Source: Chryseobacterium taichungense | Lineage (GTDB): Bacteria; Bacteroidota; Bacteroidia; Flavobacteriales; Weeksellaceae | Reading direction: 5' to 3' | Length of the DNA: 64,000 nucleotides | Assembly (NCBI RefSeq): GCF_900109935.1 | Contig: NZ_FOBV01000004.1 | Coordinates: 124,001 to 188,000, forward strand | Program-made: the position numbers and the translations under genes | Notes under the pieces: model-generated | What the model was told of the DNA's origin: nothing | Databases searched by the model: none | The model's input: the letters and a program-made list of their open reading frames with translations, nothing else | Shown: positions 36,101-44,654 of the stretch, one piece after another | Position numbering within the stretch: position 1 is the stretch's first letter | How the letters are laid out: each line of letters starts with the position of its first letter

Positions 36101-39100
36101 TTAGTTTTTGTAGTTGTATTTGAATTCTTTTAAGAGCTTTCCTGTTTGATTATTCTCTCTGATCTCCATTAACCTGTTGGCAGTATCATATAAGTAAACT
36201 TCTCGTATTCCTGAAGGAGGTGTGATGCTTCTTACTCCAATCAAAGGATCATACGTGTAAGTAGTAATCTGATACCCTGCCATGCTGCTGTCTTTTCTGA
36301 AGTTATCCAATGCTGTTAAGATTGCTGTCTCGTCATTGTTCGGAGCTGCTGAAGCATCCGTATCCGAAGCGGAAATAATGGCTGCTGCTAAGCTGCTTAC
36401 CTGTGCATATGTGGCTCCTACAACTTTGGCAATAGGCTGAGTTTGATTATACCCCCAGATGATAACCGTTGGGATACCGTCTTTCGTGGTGTATTGCTGT
36501 AAATTGCCTTTTATATCATACTTATTATAAGTAATATCTATGGACTGGTTATCTTGCAAATCATAAGACAATTCCGTTAATGGCAGCACCAAATTTCCCG
36601 TCTCTGCGTTAGGTGTTGTCATTGGATAAACTGTTACAAGATTTGATATTGTTTTGGTTATTGCACCTGTAGTTAATGTTTTTATTCTTTCGAGGGGAAT
36701 ACCTACCATGTTCTTATTAATCAATAACTGGTTCCCTACATCCTCGGCATAATTTGTTATTGAAGTAATTACCTTATGGTTATTTTCATAATAAGTATCT
36801 TCTTGATTAACAAAACCACGAGAATTATAATTGTATAGATTTTTCGTCTTAACAATCCTATTTCCGAAGCTTTCTTTTGTAATCAAAGAATCTGATTTGT
36901 ATGAACTAGAAATAAGTGGGGTTACATTATAAACATATTTAGTTCTTCCTAATGCCGGAGATAATGGATCAGCACCATTCGTCAGGAAAGTATTCTGAAT
37001 ATCGATATTGGGAAAATTATTCTCCGGAATAATATTTTTGTAGTAATAACTCTTACTTAAAATAATATTATTAGAAGCATCATAAACCTTTTCGCTCATA
37101 GGAAGACCATTTTTTTCTTCTTTTCTGACAGGGAAATAATTGGCAGTGGTATTTTGTAGATTATTATAATTGTGAACAGTTTTCTTACTTACAGTCGTTG
37201 TCCCGTTATTAACATCAATATTTTTTTCTGTAACTACATCATAACCCACTGCATCAAAATTTCGATCAGCCATATCATCTGATAATTCATAGGCATCCAT
37301 TGAAGACATTTGCGTACCATCAGCACATGAGGTTAAAGACGAGCAATCATAGCAATAGTATGTTTTTCTTTTAAAAGGATCGTATCTATTATGTAAGATA
37401 CCGCCTTGATATTCATATTCCTTCCATTCCCCTAAGACCCCTTGATCAGAATAGTTTTTTATAGATTTAATCCTTAACCCATGACCTTCGCTTATCACAC
37501 CATTTGTTAAAGCATAATTAGCAATCGTAAATCTCAAATCGACACCTGCCAAATGATAGGTGTCATCAGGTAAATACATTGAATTATCAATCGAAAGAAC
37601 TACTTTTATTTTCCCAGCTGGTAATTGTACAAATTCCTCTTTATCACATGTACTTCCTGCATTAAAGGAAACTGAATTACACATCCCAAATTCCCATGAT
37701 TTAATAAGTGTATATGTTGGACTTCCGTTATTATATGTTATTGAATATATTTTAGCACTTGGCTGTGCTTGAGCCATTTGGCTAAAGCTATATTTTCTCG
37801 CTCCCATACCGAAAACTGATCCGTCAAAACCGGGAGAAAAAGCAACATAGAATTTTACATTTGTGCCGCCAGGAGGAACATCAAATTCCAGCGGCGAAAA
37901 TGGAGGATACGGTCCACCAATACCACGATTAGCTAAATTGTAGTTAGTATAAAAGTTTATTTTATTTTGCTCACTTGGTATGTATTGGTTTGCAAAAGTG
38001 TTTGGCTGATACTCAAACTCACTATAACCTTTTGTAGGATAGGTTATCTTTTTTAAGATGTATGCATCAGCATAATTTTTATCGGCATGTCTGTTTACAC
38101 CCTGATAATCACTTGGCACTGTTAATGGATAAGGAAAATATGTAAAATCAGGCATTAATGTACCATTCCCTTCTTTTCCATTATAATAGCCCCAGAAATC
38201 TTTTGCAAATGAAATTTTTAAAGGAAGTGTATTTTGCATGTTATATTCAAAACTATGAATATCATTTGTATGAACTTCTGTTCCATTGGCATCATATGTA
38301 ACTGCTTCTACACTATTTAATTTTAATCTTTTACCAAGAACAGCTTTATTAGCATCTATAAATGCGGTATTACCAACACTTGGGAACGAACTTGTATATG
38401 GAAAATAGCTATAATCAAATTTATAGCTTTTTATTTTTTTGTTGTTTAAAGTATTGATGAAATCAACGCTAGCTAATTTTTTTAGTGTCCCATCACTCCC
38501 TGCATACTGATAATCAAAATTGATATCTTCCCTATCTTCAAGATTAAAATTAATGGTAAGCTCTGCAGTCTTAATACTTTTCAAAATCTTAACACTACTT
38601 GAATAATTATTTTGAACAGGCGGTTGGTAAAAATAGTTCAGTTTGTTGCTACATGTAGAATTGCCGCCTCCAGTTTCAACACTAACCTGAACATTTCTAT
38701 TTTGTGAAAAATAAATATTCTGAAATCTTGCATTCTGATATTCAAAATTGATAGTTTTTTGATTAGTGAACTGTATTTGGGTCAATTTAAAGTTTTGCCC
38801 ATTTTTGGTCGAATAACCGCCACTCCCCATATAGTCGATTACTTCTAAGTCGGAGAATATAAATTTTGTTCCATCAGAAACTATTGCTGTGATACTAGCA
38901 TTTTGCACAACAAATTTTATATCATCCTTTTTATTAAGTAAAACCGGTTGCTTTGTCGTTGGATGTAGAAAAAAGCTACCACTATATCCTGCAAAATTAA
39001 AATTATAAATATCTGGCTGACCACTCCCATTGATAAGGGATTGCACAACGAAACTTGTATCTTCGTTTGTCTGTGACCAAGGTCCGCAAGACGTTGAATA

Positions 39101-39559
39101 ACCACAATGTATCCAACCAGCAGTACCTAACTGAGGAACTACTTTATAAGTAGAAGTAGGACCTGTAGTATTGATTCTTTGTAAAAATGTGTCATAACCT
39201 GCTGGGGGAACAGCTGTTTTATATACATCATCATATTCATCTCTTATCCCCCTAACTTCCTGAGTTATCGTCCCCTCAGGAGCAAGATTCCATCCAAGAC
39301 CTACCCAAGTAGCCTGTTCATCGACTTTTATACCAGATGCATTATATTGTAAAGTAATCGGTAAAGAGAAACTTCCCTCTTTTATAGTGTATAACTCTAC
39401 TGGGACATTCATGGTTCCCGTATATAATCCTACAGGAATATCACCTACTTTTTTTATCATCGCAGCTTCTGGGGAAGTTGGCTTATTCCACCCCCGAATA
39501 TCTTGCGAATGATAATTTATTGATAACAATGAAATTATTATTATTAAAATTTTCTTCAT
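36101..39559 (-). CDS. Large RHS-like secreted partner protein
   Basis: 1152 aa. A signal peptide (about residues 1-19) is followed by an SpvB/TcB-like N-terminal beta-rich region (PVGLYTGTMNVPVELY, LPITLQYNASGIKVDEQATW, VGLGWNLAPEGTITQEVRG). The C-terminal part has YD-type repeats (ITYNKYDIKGNLQQY, TYTYDPLIGVRSITPPSG, YLYDTANRLMEIRE). It has no toxin tip. Bacteroidetes RHS loci often contain such a non-toxic companion immediately upstream. It may build part of the shell or deliver the next protein. Gaps are 6 nt to the T9SS-tailed gene and 5 nt to the RHS toxin gene. Confidence 0.78.
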   Translation of the reverse strand: MKKILIIIISLLSINYHSQDIRGWNKPTSPEAAMIKKVGDIPVGLYTGTMNVPVELYTIKEGSFSLPITLQYNASGIKVDEQATWVGLGWNLAPEGTITQEVRGIRDEYDDVYKTAVPPAGYDTFLQRINTTGPTSTYKVVPQLGTAGWIHCGYSTSCGPWSQTNEDTSFVVQSLINGSGQPDIYNFNFAGYSGSFFLHPTTKQPVLLNKKDDIKFVVQNASITAIVSDGTKFIFSDLEVIDYMGSGGYSTKNGQNFKLTQIQFTNQKTINFEYQNARFQNIYFSQNRNVQVSVETGGGNSTCSNKLNYFYQPPVQNNYSSSVKILKSIKTAELTINFNLEDREDINFDYQYAGSDGTLKKLASVDFINTLNNKKIKSYKFDYSYFPYTSSFPSVGNTAFIDANKAVLGKRLKLNSVEAVTYDANGTEVHTNDIHSFEYNMQNTLPLKISFAKDFWGYYNGKEGNGTLMPDFTYFPYPLTVPSDYQGVNRHADKNYADAYILKKITYPTKGYSEFEYQPNTFANQYIPSEQNKINFYTNYNLANRGIGGPYPPFSPLEFDVPPGGTNVKFYVAFSPGFDGSVFGMGARKYSFSQMAQAQPSAKIYSITYNNGSPTYTLIKSWEFGMCNSVSFNAGSTCDKEEFVQLPAGKIKVVLSIDNSMYLPDDTYHLAGVDLRFTIANYALTNGVISEGHGLRIKSIKNYSDQGVLGEWKEYEYQGGILHNRYDPFKRKTYYCYDCSSLTSCADGTQMSSMDAYELSDDMADRNFDAVGYDVVTEKNIDVNNGTTTVSKKTVHNYNNLQNTTANYFPVRKEEKNGLPMSEKVYDASNNIILSKSYYYKNIIPENNFPNIDIQNTFLTNGADPLSPALGRTKYVYNVTPLISSSYKSDSLITKESFGNRIVKTKNLYNYNSRGFVNQEDTYYENNHKVITSITNYAEDVGNQLLINKNMVGIPLERIKTLTTGAITKTISNLVTVYPMTTPNAETGNLVLPLTELSYDLQDNQSIDITYNKYDIKGNLQQYTTKDGIPTVIIWGYNQTQPIAKVVGATYAQVSSLAAAIISASDTDASAAPNNDETAILTALDNFRKDSSMAGYQITTYTYDPLIGVRSITPPSGIREVYLYDTANRLMEIRENNQTGKLLKEFKYNYKN

Positions 39560-39565
39560 CTTCGT

Positions 39566-41350
39566 TTATTTCTTTATGAGTTTAGCATTTGCTGTTTTAT
39601 TATCATTTATTTTCACGCTCACCAGATACGCTCCCTGCACCAGCGCCTGCGTATTAATTTTCGTCACCTTATTCTTTGTTTTTACGCTCTGCAGCTGCCT
39701 TCCTCCCATATCATAAACCGTAATGTCCGCTTCAGTCTTCCCATCTCCCAGCATCCCACTTCCGGCATCCATATTGATTTCCACATAAGCATAATCACTC
39801 ACTGGATTCGGATAAATCTTAATATCCTGCTTTTCGATCAGCTGGTCAATCAGCTTGTCTCCCAGCTTTACAATCTTCCAATTCTCTTTGCCCAATTCTT
39901 CAGCACTTGTTCCGGCCAACACAATTGAACCGTCTCTGTTTAATTTAATATCTGAAAGTCTTTCCTCCTTTTTCTTTGATTCTCCCTTCACGTGTTTTCT
40001 CCATTGCTCATTTCCGTTCTGATCCAGGTACAGCATCCAGAATGTCTCATCATCACTTTCTATTCTTCCTTCCGCCTGCGTGTAACCGCCCAGCAATATC
40101 CCTTTAGTCAGGTGGGTGGATTCCCCTCCTCTGGAGGGGTTAGGGGTGGATATTACACTCATCCCCATCAGCACATCCCGTTTTTTGAAATTGTAGGATT
40201 TCTGCCATATTTCTTCCCCGCTTTCATCCAGGGAGATCAGCCAAAGGTCAGTTCCTTCTTCAATACCGACTGTTTTATTTCCCGATCTTTCCGATCTTGA
40301 TTCTCCACCGATTAAGTATCCTGTAGAAGTTAACGCCAACGTTCTCAAATGATCATCACCTTTTCCTCCAAAGTTCTTTTCCCATTCCACTTTGCCGTCT
40401 TTGGAAAGCTTGATGATCCAATAATCGCCCTCACCATAGTTGCCGCTGGCTTTAGCATGATTGATGATTGATAATTGATGATTGATTCCTGAATTAGAAT
40501 TTGTGTTCTGTGGGTTATCATTCATCATTGATCGCTTATCATTCATTGTTACCGCATTACTCCTGGAATACACGCCCAATAACGCTCCGCCGTCTTTCGT
40601 CGGAATCATCTTTTCTACTTCATCTAATCCTTTTCCACCCAAAACCAATTGCGATAATTCCTTTCCATTTTTATCCAACCGTACCACCAAAACATCCTTT
40701 GATCCATAACCTCTAGTTCCCTGCGTCCCAGACGTTCCCTGAGGCTTTCGAAGGGAACCTTGTGCCGTTCCCTGAGCGGAGTCGAAGGGAAGAGAGCCGA
40801 AGGCAACATTCCCCGCCACAAAAAATCCCATATCCGTCGTCTGGATCACCGCTCTGGCTTCTTCATCCGAAGCACTGCCAATGGTTTTCTGCCACAATTC
40901 ATCTCCGAATTCATTGATCCGGATCAGCCAGATATCAGATCCGCCTTTAGAATCATCCTTTTTATCCAGCCCTTTTCCGCTGAACGTCGTACCCGCAAGA
41001 AGAAACCCTCCTTCCTGGGTATTCACCGTAGCGGATAGAAAATCATGGTTCTGTCCCGAGAAATATTTTTCCCAGATCTCTTTACCCTGCTGGTCTAATT
41101 TAATCAAGTGATAGTCGTAACCGTTGTTTTGCTGTCCTTGAGCTTGTCGAATGGTACTTCGAGCATCCTGCTTCCCGCTTCCAGCCCTAATAGAACTTCC
41201 GGTTATCAAATACTGCTGATCAATAGTCGTGGTAATCTGAGAAAGAAAATCCTGTGTTGAGGATTCGATGCCTTTCTGCCAGATGACTTCCTGGGCGGAA
41301 ACGCCAAGGACTGAGCATAAGAACAATGCTCCTGAGTAGATTTTATTCAT
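39566..41350 (-). CDS. T9SS-tailed repeat protein heading the RHS operon
   Basis: 594 aa. Signal peptide to about residue 19. Then a series of propeller-like repeats of the form IWxKxFGGxGxD...TxDGGxLLGG...DYWIIKLxxxG, and a C-terminal T9SS type A sorting signal from IKIYPNPVSDYAYVE (about 510) to KLIKK. The repeats are interrupted in frame at about residues 57-76, 185-214, 264-300, 401-416 and 526-538 by sequences that read as translated dispersed repeats (RSTIRQAQGQQ, PFDSAQGTAQGSL, NPSRGGEST). It is predicted to be secreted by T9SS to the cell surface, perhaps as a surface anchor for the RHS proteins. Confidence 0.83.
   Translation of the reverse strand: MNKIYSGALFLCSVLGVSAQEVIWQKGIESSTQDFLSQITTTIDQQYLITGSSIRAGSGKQDARSTIRQAQGQQNNGYDYHLIKLDQQGKEIWEKYFSGQNHDFLSATVNTQEGGFLLAGTTFSGKGLDKKDDSKGGSDIWLIRINEFGDELWQKTIGSASDEEARAVIQTTDMGFFVAGNVAFGSLPFDSAQGTAQGSLRKPQGTSGTQGTRGYGSKDVLVVRLDKNGKELSQLVLGGKGLDEVEKMIPTKDGGALLGVYSRSNAVTMNDKRSMMNDNPQNTNSNSGINHQLSIINHAKASGNYGEGDYWIIKLSKDGKVEWEKNFGGKGDDHLRTLALTSTGYLIGGESRSERSGNKTVGIEEGTDLWLISLDESGEEIWQKSYNFKKRDVLMGMSVISTPNPSRGGESTHLTKGILLGGYTQAEGRIESDDETFWMLYLDQNGNEQWRKHVKGESKKKEERLSDIKLNRDGSIVLAGTSAEELGKENWKIVKLGDKLIDQLIEKQDIKIYPNPVSDYAYVEINMDAGSGMLGDGKTEADITVYDMGGRQLQSVKTKNKVTKINTQALVQGAYLVSVKINDNKTANAKLIKK
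40103..40150. repeat. Dispersed repeat (CCCTCCTCTGGAGGGG type) inside a gene
   Basis: CCCCTCCTCTGGAGGGGTTAG followed by GGGTGGA is a palindromic dispersed element, encoding TPNPSRGGEST in frame in the T9SS-tailed protein. Confidence 0.6.
40451..40561. repeat. Low-complexity repeat insertion (TGATTGATGATT / CATTCATCATTGAT)
   Basis: Two inverted blocks, TGATTGATGATTGATAATTG on the left and TTATCATTCATCATTGATCG on the right, are read in frame as Asn/Ile/Met-rich linker residues about 264-300 of the T9SS-tailed protein. Confidence 0.55.
40709..40798. repeat. Dispersed palindromic repeat pair inside a gene
   Basis: GTTCCCTGAGGCTTTCGAAG followed by GGAACC, and GTTCCCTGAGCGGAGTCGAA followed by GGGAA, are two tandem variants of one palindromic element. 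They are read in frame as residues about 185-214 (FDSAQGTAQGSLRKPQG). Confidence 0.7.
41123..41182. repeat. Dispersed repeat insertion near the start of the T9SS-tailed gene
   Basis: CTTGAGCTTGTCGAATGG and GAGCATCCTGCTTCCCGCTT resemble the TGAGCTTGTCGAAG core at 11715 and the GCTGGAAG repeat at 25910. They are read in frame as residues about 57-76. Confidence 0.6.
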
Positions 41351-41400
41351 ACTTAGTGTCTATTTTGAGTTGTTATTAATTATTAATTTTTAAATCGTTG

Positions 41401-41408
41401 CAAAAATA
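41401..41408 (-). promoter_or_regulatory. Bacteroidetes -7 box of the RHS operon
   Basis: TATTTTTG followed by C on the minus strand lies 50 nt upstream of the ATG of the T9SS-tailed gene. It is the only clear promoter ahead of the four-gene RHS operon. Confidence 0.6.
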
Positions 41409-41494
41409 TTCTTTTTATTTCACGCCGAAAAGATATAGAATGTCAATTTTTTGTGAATATTATCATGCTGTACTGTGATGCATTTTAAGTTGTT

Positions 41495-41640
41495 ATCGTC
41501 ACTTCGAGTAGCTTTGAAAAAGCGTATCGAGAAGTTACACTACCAGCCGATCATACTCAAAAATTCTCGATATATTTTTTCTTCACTTTGTTACGGAAAA
41601 ATACTCGAATTGACGAAAGCAACACTAAAATTTCGCAAAA
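41495..41640. repeat. Dispersed repeat debris in a 476-bp gap
   Basis: TCACTTCGAGTAGCTTTGAA and ATCGAGAAG, then ATTCTCGATATATTTTTTCT, TTCACTTTGTTACGG and ATACTCGAATTGACG, form several imperfect inverted pairs. No coding potential is evident. The gap 41351-41826 otherwise contains the RHS promoter, a short CGACA/TGTCG hairpin near 41703-41718 and a terminator. Confidence 0.55.
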
Positions 41641-41740
41641 TAACAGCGGGTTATTTTAAATGTAATTTTCATTGATTTCTAAAGCAAAAGTATTGTTGTA
41701 CCGCGACAAAACCTGTCGTATTATACAGGAAATGGTCTTT

Positions 41741-41791
41741 AAAAAAACATAAGCCTAGCAGATTCATTTCAGATATCTGTAAGCTTATGTT
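41741..41791 (-). terminator. Terminator of the 227-aa gene
   Basis: AACATAAGC / GCTTATGTT stem extended by CAGAT / ATCTG, with seven T residues following on the minus strand. Confidence 0.75.
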
Positions 41792-41826
41792 GAAAAAAAA
41801 ATCAATGCTACATCTCCATCTCCCAT

Positions 41827-42510
41827 TTAAGATTCTTCTTTCGGAGAAGAATCTGTGCTAGCTGTTCTTTTTGATGCATGAAGCATCGCGAGAATGTGGT
41901 CAATCGTGTATTCCGAAGCTTTCTGCTCGCCGCTGAAAATAATTTTTCCCAGCTTAGCCACTTCACTGATGTACTTGTAGAGTTCTTTATACAAATGCTT
42001 GTTTGTTGATGTGAAAGCTTTACGCTGTTGTTGAAAGGCCGTCTGTTCATTACTTTTCGTGGTAATTGCAGTAAAGGCATCTTCCAGTGTTGCCAGCATG
42101 TCGGCTTTCATCCCATTGGCCTGTAATAAAGCTGATTGTGCAGAAACAATCTGCTTCAGTGAATTCAGTGACATTAATGCACCTTCAAAATTTCTTTTCT
42201 TAATTTTATTCAGGATGTCGGTCGCCACAGACGTTTTTATATTCGCCTTTTTGATGACCATGTTAAGAATTTTCAGAGGCTTGTTGAGCTGATCTCCCAG
42301 GATGTAAAGATCTTCAGTAGACTGCATTTGCTGTGCAAGCACCAGGTCAGCCGCTTCTTTGGCACGCACCTCATCTGTTTTGCTCTGCATAGCCTGCAGG
42401 TATTCGGAATTGAATAAATGATTCTCTGCTTCGAAAATGGACAAATCCCTACTGAAGCTTCTTAATAGAACGTCCGCCATCGGAACGTATTCTTCTTGCT
42501 GTAATCTCAT
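41827..42510 (-). CDS. Uncharacterised helical protein (DUF6261-like)
   Basis: 227 aa, all-alpha with no signal peptide or membrane segment. Long helices occupy most of the sequence (LLRSFSRDLSIFEAENHLF, KEAADLVLAQQMQSTED, KNIKTS to SLKQIVSAQSALL). It resembles Bacteroidetes proteins of about 220-250 aa annotated as DUF6261; that match is from memory and not certain. No function can be proposed. The upstream region holds an 18-copy minisatellite starting 180 bp from the ATG. Confidence 0.7.
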   Translation of the reverse strand: MRLQQEEYVPMADVLLRSFSRDLSIFEAENHLFNSEYLQAMQSKTDEVRAKEAADLVLAQQMQSTEDLYILGDQLNKPLKILNMVIKKANIKTSVATDILNKIKKRNFEGALMSLNSLKQIVSAQSALLQANGMKADMLATLEDAFTAITTKSNEQTAFQQQRKAFTSTNKHLYKELYKYISEVAKLGKIIFSGEQKASEYTIDHILAMLHASKRTASTDSSPKEES

Positions 42511-42689
42511 ATGTGTTTTTTTAAATTAAAAACTGGGTAAATATATCTTTTTTTTGATAATCCTGTAAAAGTTTTTTTGATTTTTTTCACCCTCAGATGA
42601 TAATTTGATATGATCCTATTTCTTATCCGAACTGCTTAATTTAGTCAAAGGGAATTCTTCCTGCTGTCCGGTATTGACGTACTCCTTTG

Positions 42690-43067
42690 GGTATTGCTCT
42701 ACTACACTACGGTAACGGTCTACTTCACCTTGGTAACAGTCTACTTCCCTTTGGTAACAGTCTACTACACTCCGGTAACAGTCTACTTCACTCTGGTAAC
42801 GCTCTACTTCCCTTTGGTAACAGTCTACTACACTCCGGTAACAGTCTACTTCACTCCGGTAACAATCTACTTCTCTTTGGTAACAGTCTACTTCACTCTG
42901 GTAACAGTCTACTTCACTCTGGTAACAGTCTACTTACCTTTGGTAACAGTCTACTACACTCCGGTAACAGTCTACTTCCCTTTGGTAACAGTCTACTACA
43001 CTCTGGTAACACTCTACTTCTCTTGGGTAATGCTCTACTGACCTCGGGTAATACTATACTTACCTTC
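42690..43067. repeat. Minisatellite, 18 units of 21 bp
   Basis: Eighteen tandem 21-bp units with consensus GGTAACAGTCTACTTCACTC plus one base; units vary mainly in the last eight positions (CTTCCCTTT, CTACACTCC, CTTCACTCT). As 21 is a multiple of three, several frames stay open. On the plus strand they read NSLLHSG or VTVYFTL heptads, on the minus strand VDCYQRE or SRLLPEC heptads. The minus frame from 43053 to 42616 has no start codon but continues past the array into a non-repetitive tail, QEEFPLTKLSSSDKK. Confidence 0.95.
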
Positions 43068-43097
43068 AGCTTTTTTAATATTGTCACTATCTGATTC

Positions 43098-43135
43098 AAA
43101 AAAAAATCTGACTTCGTTTCTGAAGTCAGATTTTT
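43098..43135 (-). terminator. Terminator of the CtlX-type gene
   Basis: AATCTGACTTC / GAAGTCAGATT, 11-bp perfect stem with a 6-nt loop, followed on the minus strand by nine T residues. Confidence 0.9.
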
Positions 43136-43167
43136 ATCAATGGTGATCGCTAAATGGATCAGAATAA

Positions 43168-44091
43168 TTATTTTTTCGGCAGGAAAACCTCAGCAAGCAT
43201 GCAGCGTGCACTTCCGCCGCCATTCACCTCAATGGTATTGAGATCTGAATAAATGATCTCGCAGTATTTTTCTATGGCAGAAACCTGATCCGGAGTCAAT
43301 GACTTATATGCGGTTTCGCTCATGACTAAGAATTTCTCTCCATCTTTATTCTGAACCTGAAGCATGTTTCCGGCAAACTGATGCATCTGGTCTTCAGAAA
43401 TTTCAATAATTTCTTTCCCTGAATTTTTAATGGTTTCAATGACCTTACTTCTTTCCAGTTCGTCATCGATACAGTCAAGGCAGATGACTACAAATTTATC
43501 GGCTACACACATCATGACATTGGTGTGGTAAATAGGAAGCCTTTCATCCCCGACAGTCTGAAATGAATGGAAAACCACCGGCGTAAACCCGTATTTTTCA
43601 CAGAATTCTCTGAACAGATTTTCATCGAGTCTTAATGATACCGAACCATAAGCGATTTTGTTATCATGGTCGAAAATCATACTTCCGGTTCCTTCAAGAT
43701 AATGTCCCTGTGTTTCCGGGAAAGACCAGTCATCGATTTCATCGACTTCAAATCCCTGTTCTTTGATGGTTTCAATAATATCATCACGTCGTTCTACTCT
43801 TCTGTTGGATGCAAACATTGGATATAAAACTACTTTCCCATCATTATGGAAACTTACCCAGTTGTTCGGGAAAATAGAATCCGGAGTGTGGGGATCCAGT
43901 GTATCCTTTATGGTAATCACATTAATTCCTTTGCTTCTCAGCTTTTCAACGAACATTTTAAATTCTGACAGCGCTTTAAACTGAATATCAAAACCTTTCT
44001 GCTCGCTCTGGAAGTAATTGTTCTTTGCTGTTTCTTCGTTAAAGCCAAATGCGATCGGCTCTATCATTAATACGGTATCTGTTGTCTGCAT
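43168..44091 (-). CDS. ctlX: Citrulline utilisation hydrolase CtlX-type (guanidino-modifying superfamily)
   Basis: 307 aa, single domain of the amidinotransferase/arginine deiminase fold. The substrate-handling motifs are FPNNWVSFH near 74-82, EGTGSMIFD near 132, HTNVMMC near 186-192 and the C-terminal GGGSARCMLAEVF with the nucleophilic cysteine. This combination matches the CtlX family, which hydrolyses citrulline to ornithine. It lies in the same orientation as an arginine-deiminase-like gene upstream, separated by a four-helix-bundle gene. Together they could convert an arginine-type substrate via citrulline to ornithine. Confidence 0.88.
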   Translation of the reverse strand: MQTTDTVLMIEPIAFGFNEETAKNNYFQSEQKGFDIQFKALSEFKMFVEKLRSKGINVITIKDTLDPHTPDSIFPNNWVSFHNDGKVVLYPMFASNRRVERRDDIIETIKEQGFEVDEIDDWSFPETQGHYLEGTGSMIFDHDNKIAYGSVSLRLDENLFREFCEKYGFTPVVFHSFQTVGDERLPIYHTNVMMCVADKFVVICLDCIDDELERSKVIETIKNSGKEIIEISEDQMHQFAGNMLQVQNKDGEKFLVMSETAYKSLTPDQVSAIEKYCEIIYSDLNTIEVNGGGSARCMLAEVFLPKK

Positions 44092-44095
44092 AGTT

Positions 44096-44215
44096 TGTGT
44101 TGGAGGGTGTTTTGGGTTTGAGAGTATTAGTGTTTTAGGGGTTAGGGGTTTAGAGTCTTAGTGTTTGAGTGTTTGGGTGTTTTAGGGTTTTAGGGTTTTA
44201 AGGTTTTAGTGAAAG
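44096..44215. repeat. Low-complexity GTTT/TTTAGGG flank, left side
   Basis: Irregular tandem stretch of GTGTTTTAGGG, GTTTGAGAGT and AGTGTTTGAGTGTTTGGG units. A related sequence in inverted orientation lies on the other side of the four-helix-bundle gene (about 44655-44720). Confidence 0.7.
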
Positions 44216-44623
44216 CTACTTTTTATTTTTATCTGTTGAAGAAAATGTGCACCAATTCTGTGACTGACTTATCATATTTACCAACATCCCGATTATCTGG
44301 TTGTATTGATTGTTTAAAATTTTAAATTGTTCTTCATTGATATACTCACAACTTCTTGCAAATTGCAGCCATGTTTGGGTTTCTCTTGCTTCGCCTTCCG
44401 AATCTGTAAGTTTTGCAATAAAAGATTTCTCATATTTTCTTTTGCCCCAGGCTTCACTAATATTTGCTGAAACTGAGCGTGAGGACCTTCGTATCTGATC
44501 TGTAAGAGAATAACGCTCTTCTTTAGGGAAAATTTTTGAAAGCTGGTAGATTTCCATTGCTGTATCAAAAGATTTCTGATAAACCTTTAGATCCTGATGA
44601 AATTTTATGGTAGGCATAATCAT
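44216..44623 (-). CDS. Four-helix bundle protein (23S rRNA intervening-sequence protein family)
   Basis: 135 aa. The family pattern is clear: KFHQDLKVYQKSFDTAMEIY, FPKEERYSLTDQIRRSSRSV, SANISEAWGKRKYEKSFIAK and EGEARETQTWLQFA. Members were first found in intervening sequences of 23S rRNA genes but also occur scattered on chromosomes, as here. Their function is unknown; RNA binding has been suggested. Two ATGs are possible (44623 or 44617). It sits between the two guanidino enzymes and is bounded by related low-complexity flanks, which suggests a late insertion. Confidence 0.9.
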   Translation of the reverse strand: MIMPTIKFHQDLKVYQKSFDTAMEIYQLSKIFPKEERYSLTDQIRRSSRSVSANISEAWGKRKYEKSFIAKLTDSEGEARETQTWLQFARSCEYINEEQFKILNNQYNQIIGMLVNMISQSQNWCTFSSTDKNKK

Positions 44624-44654
44624 TTGTATTTAATTTAAAAATATAAACTTTTTA

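Noticed and set aside
42690..43067. CRISPR array
   Set aside because: The units are contiguous 21-bp copies with no spacers, and no cas genes are nearby.
42687..43094. Plus-strand ORFs with NSLLHSG or VTVYFTL repeats
   Set aside because: They begin with TTG inside the minisatellite and have no unique coding sequence; open frames follow from the 21-bp period.
44096..44215. Telomere-like TTTAGGG repeat
   Set aside because: The units are irregular and internal to the chromosome; better described as low-complexity flank of the four-helix gene.
44216..44623. rRNA intervening sequence with adjacent 23S gene
   Set aside because: The protein family fits, but no rRNA sequence flanks it.
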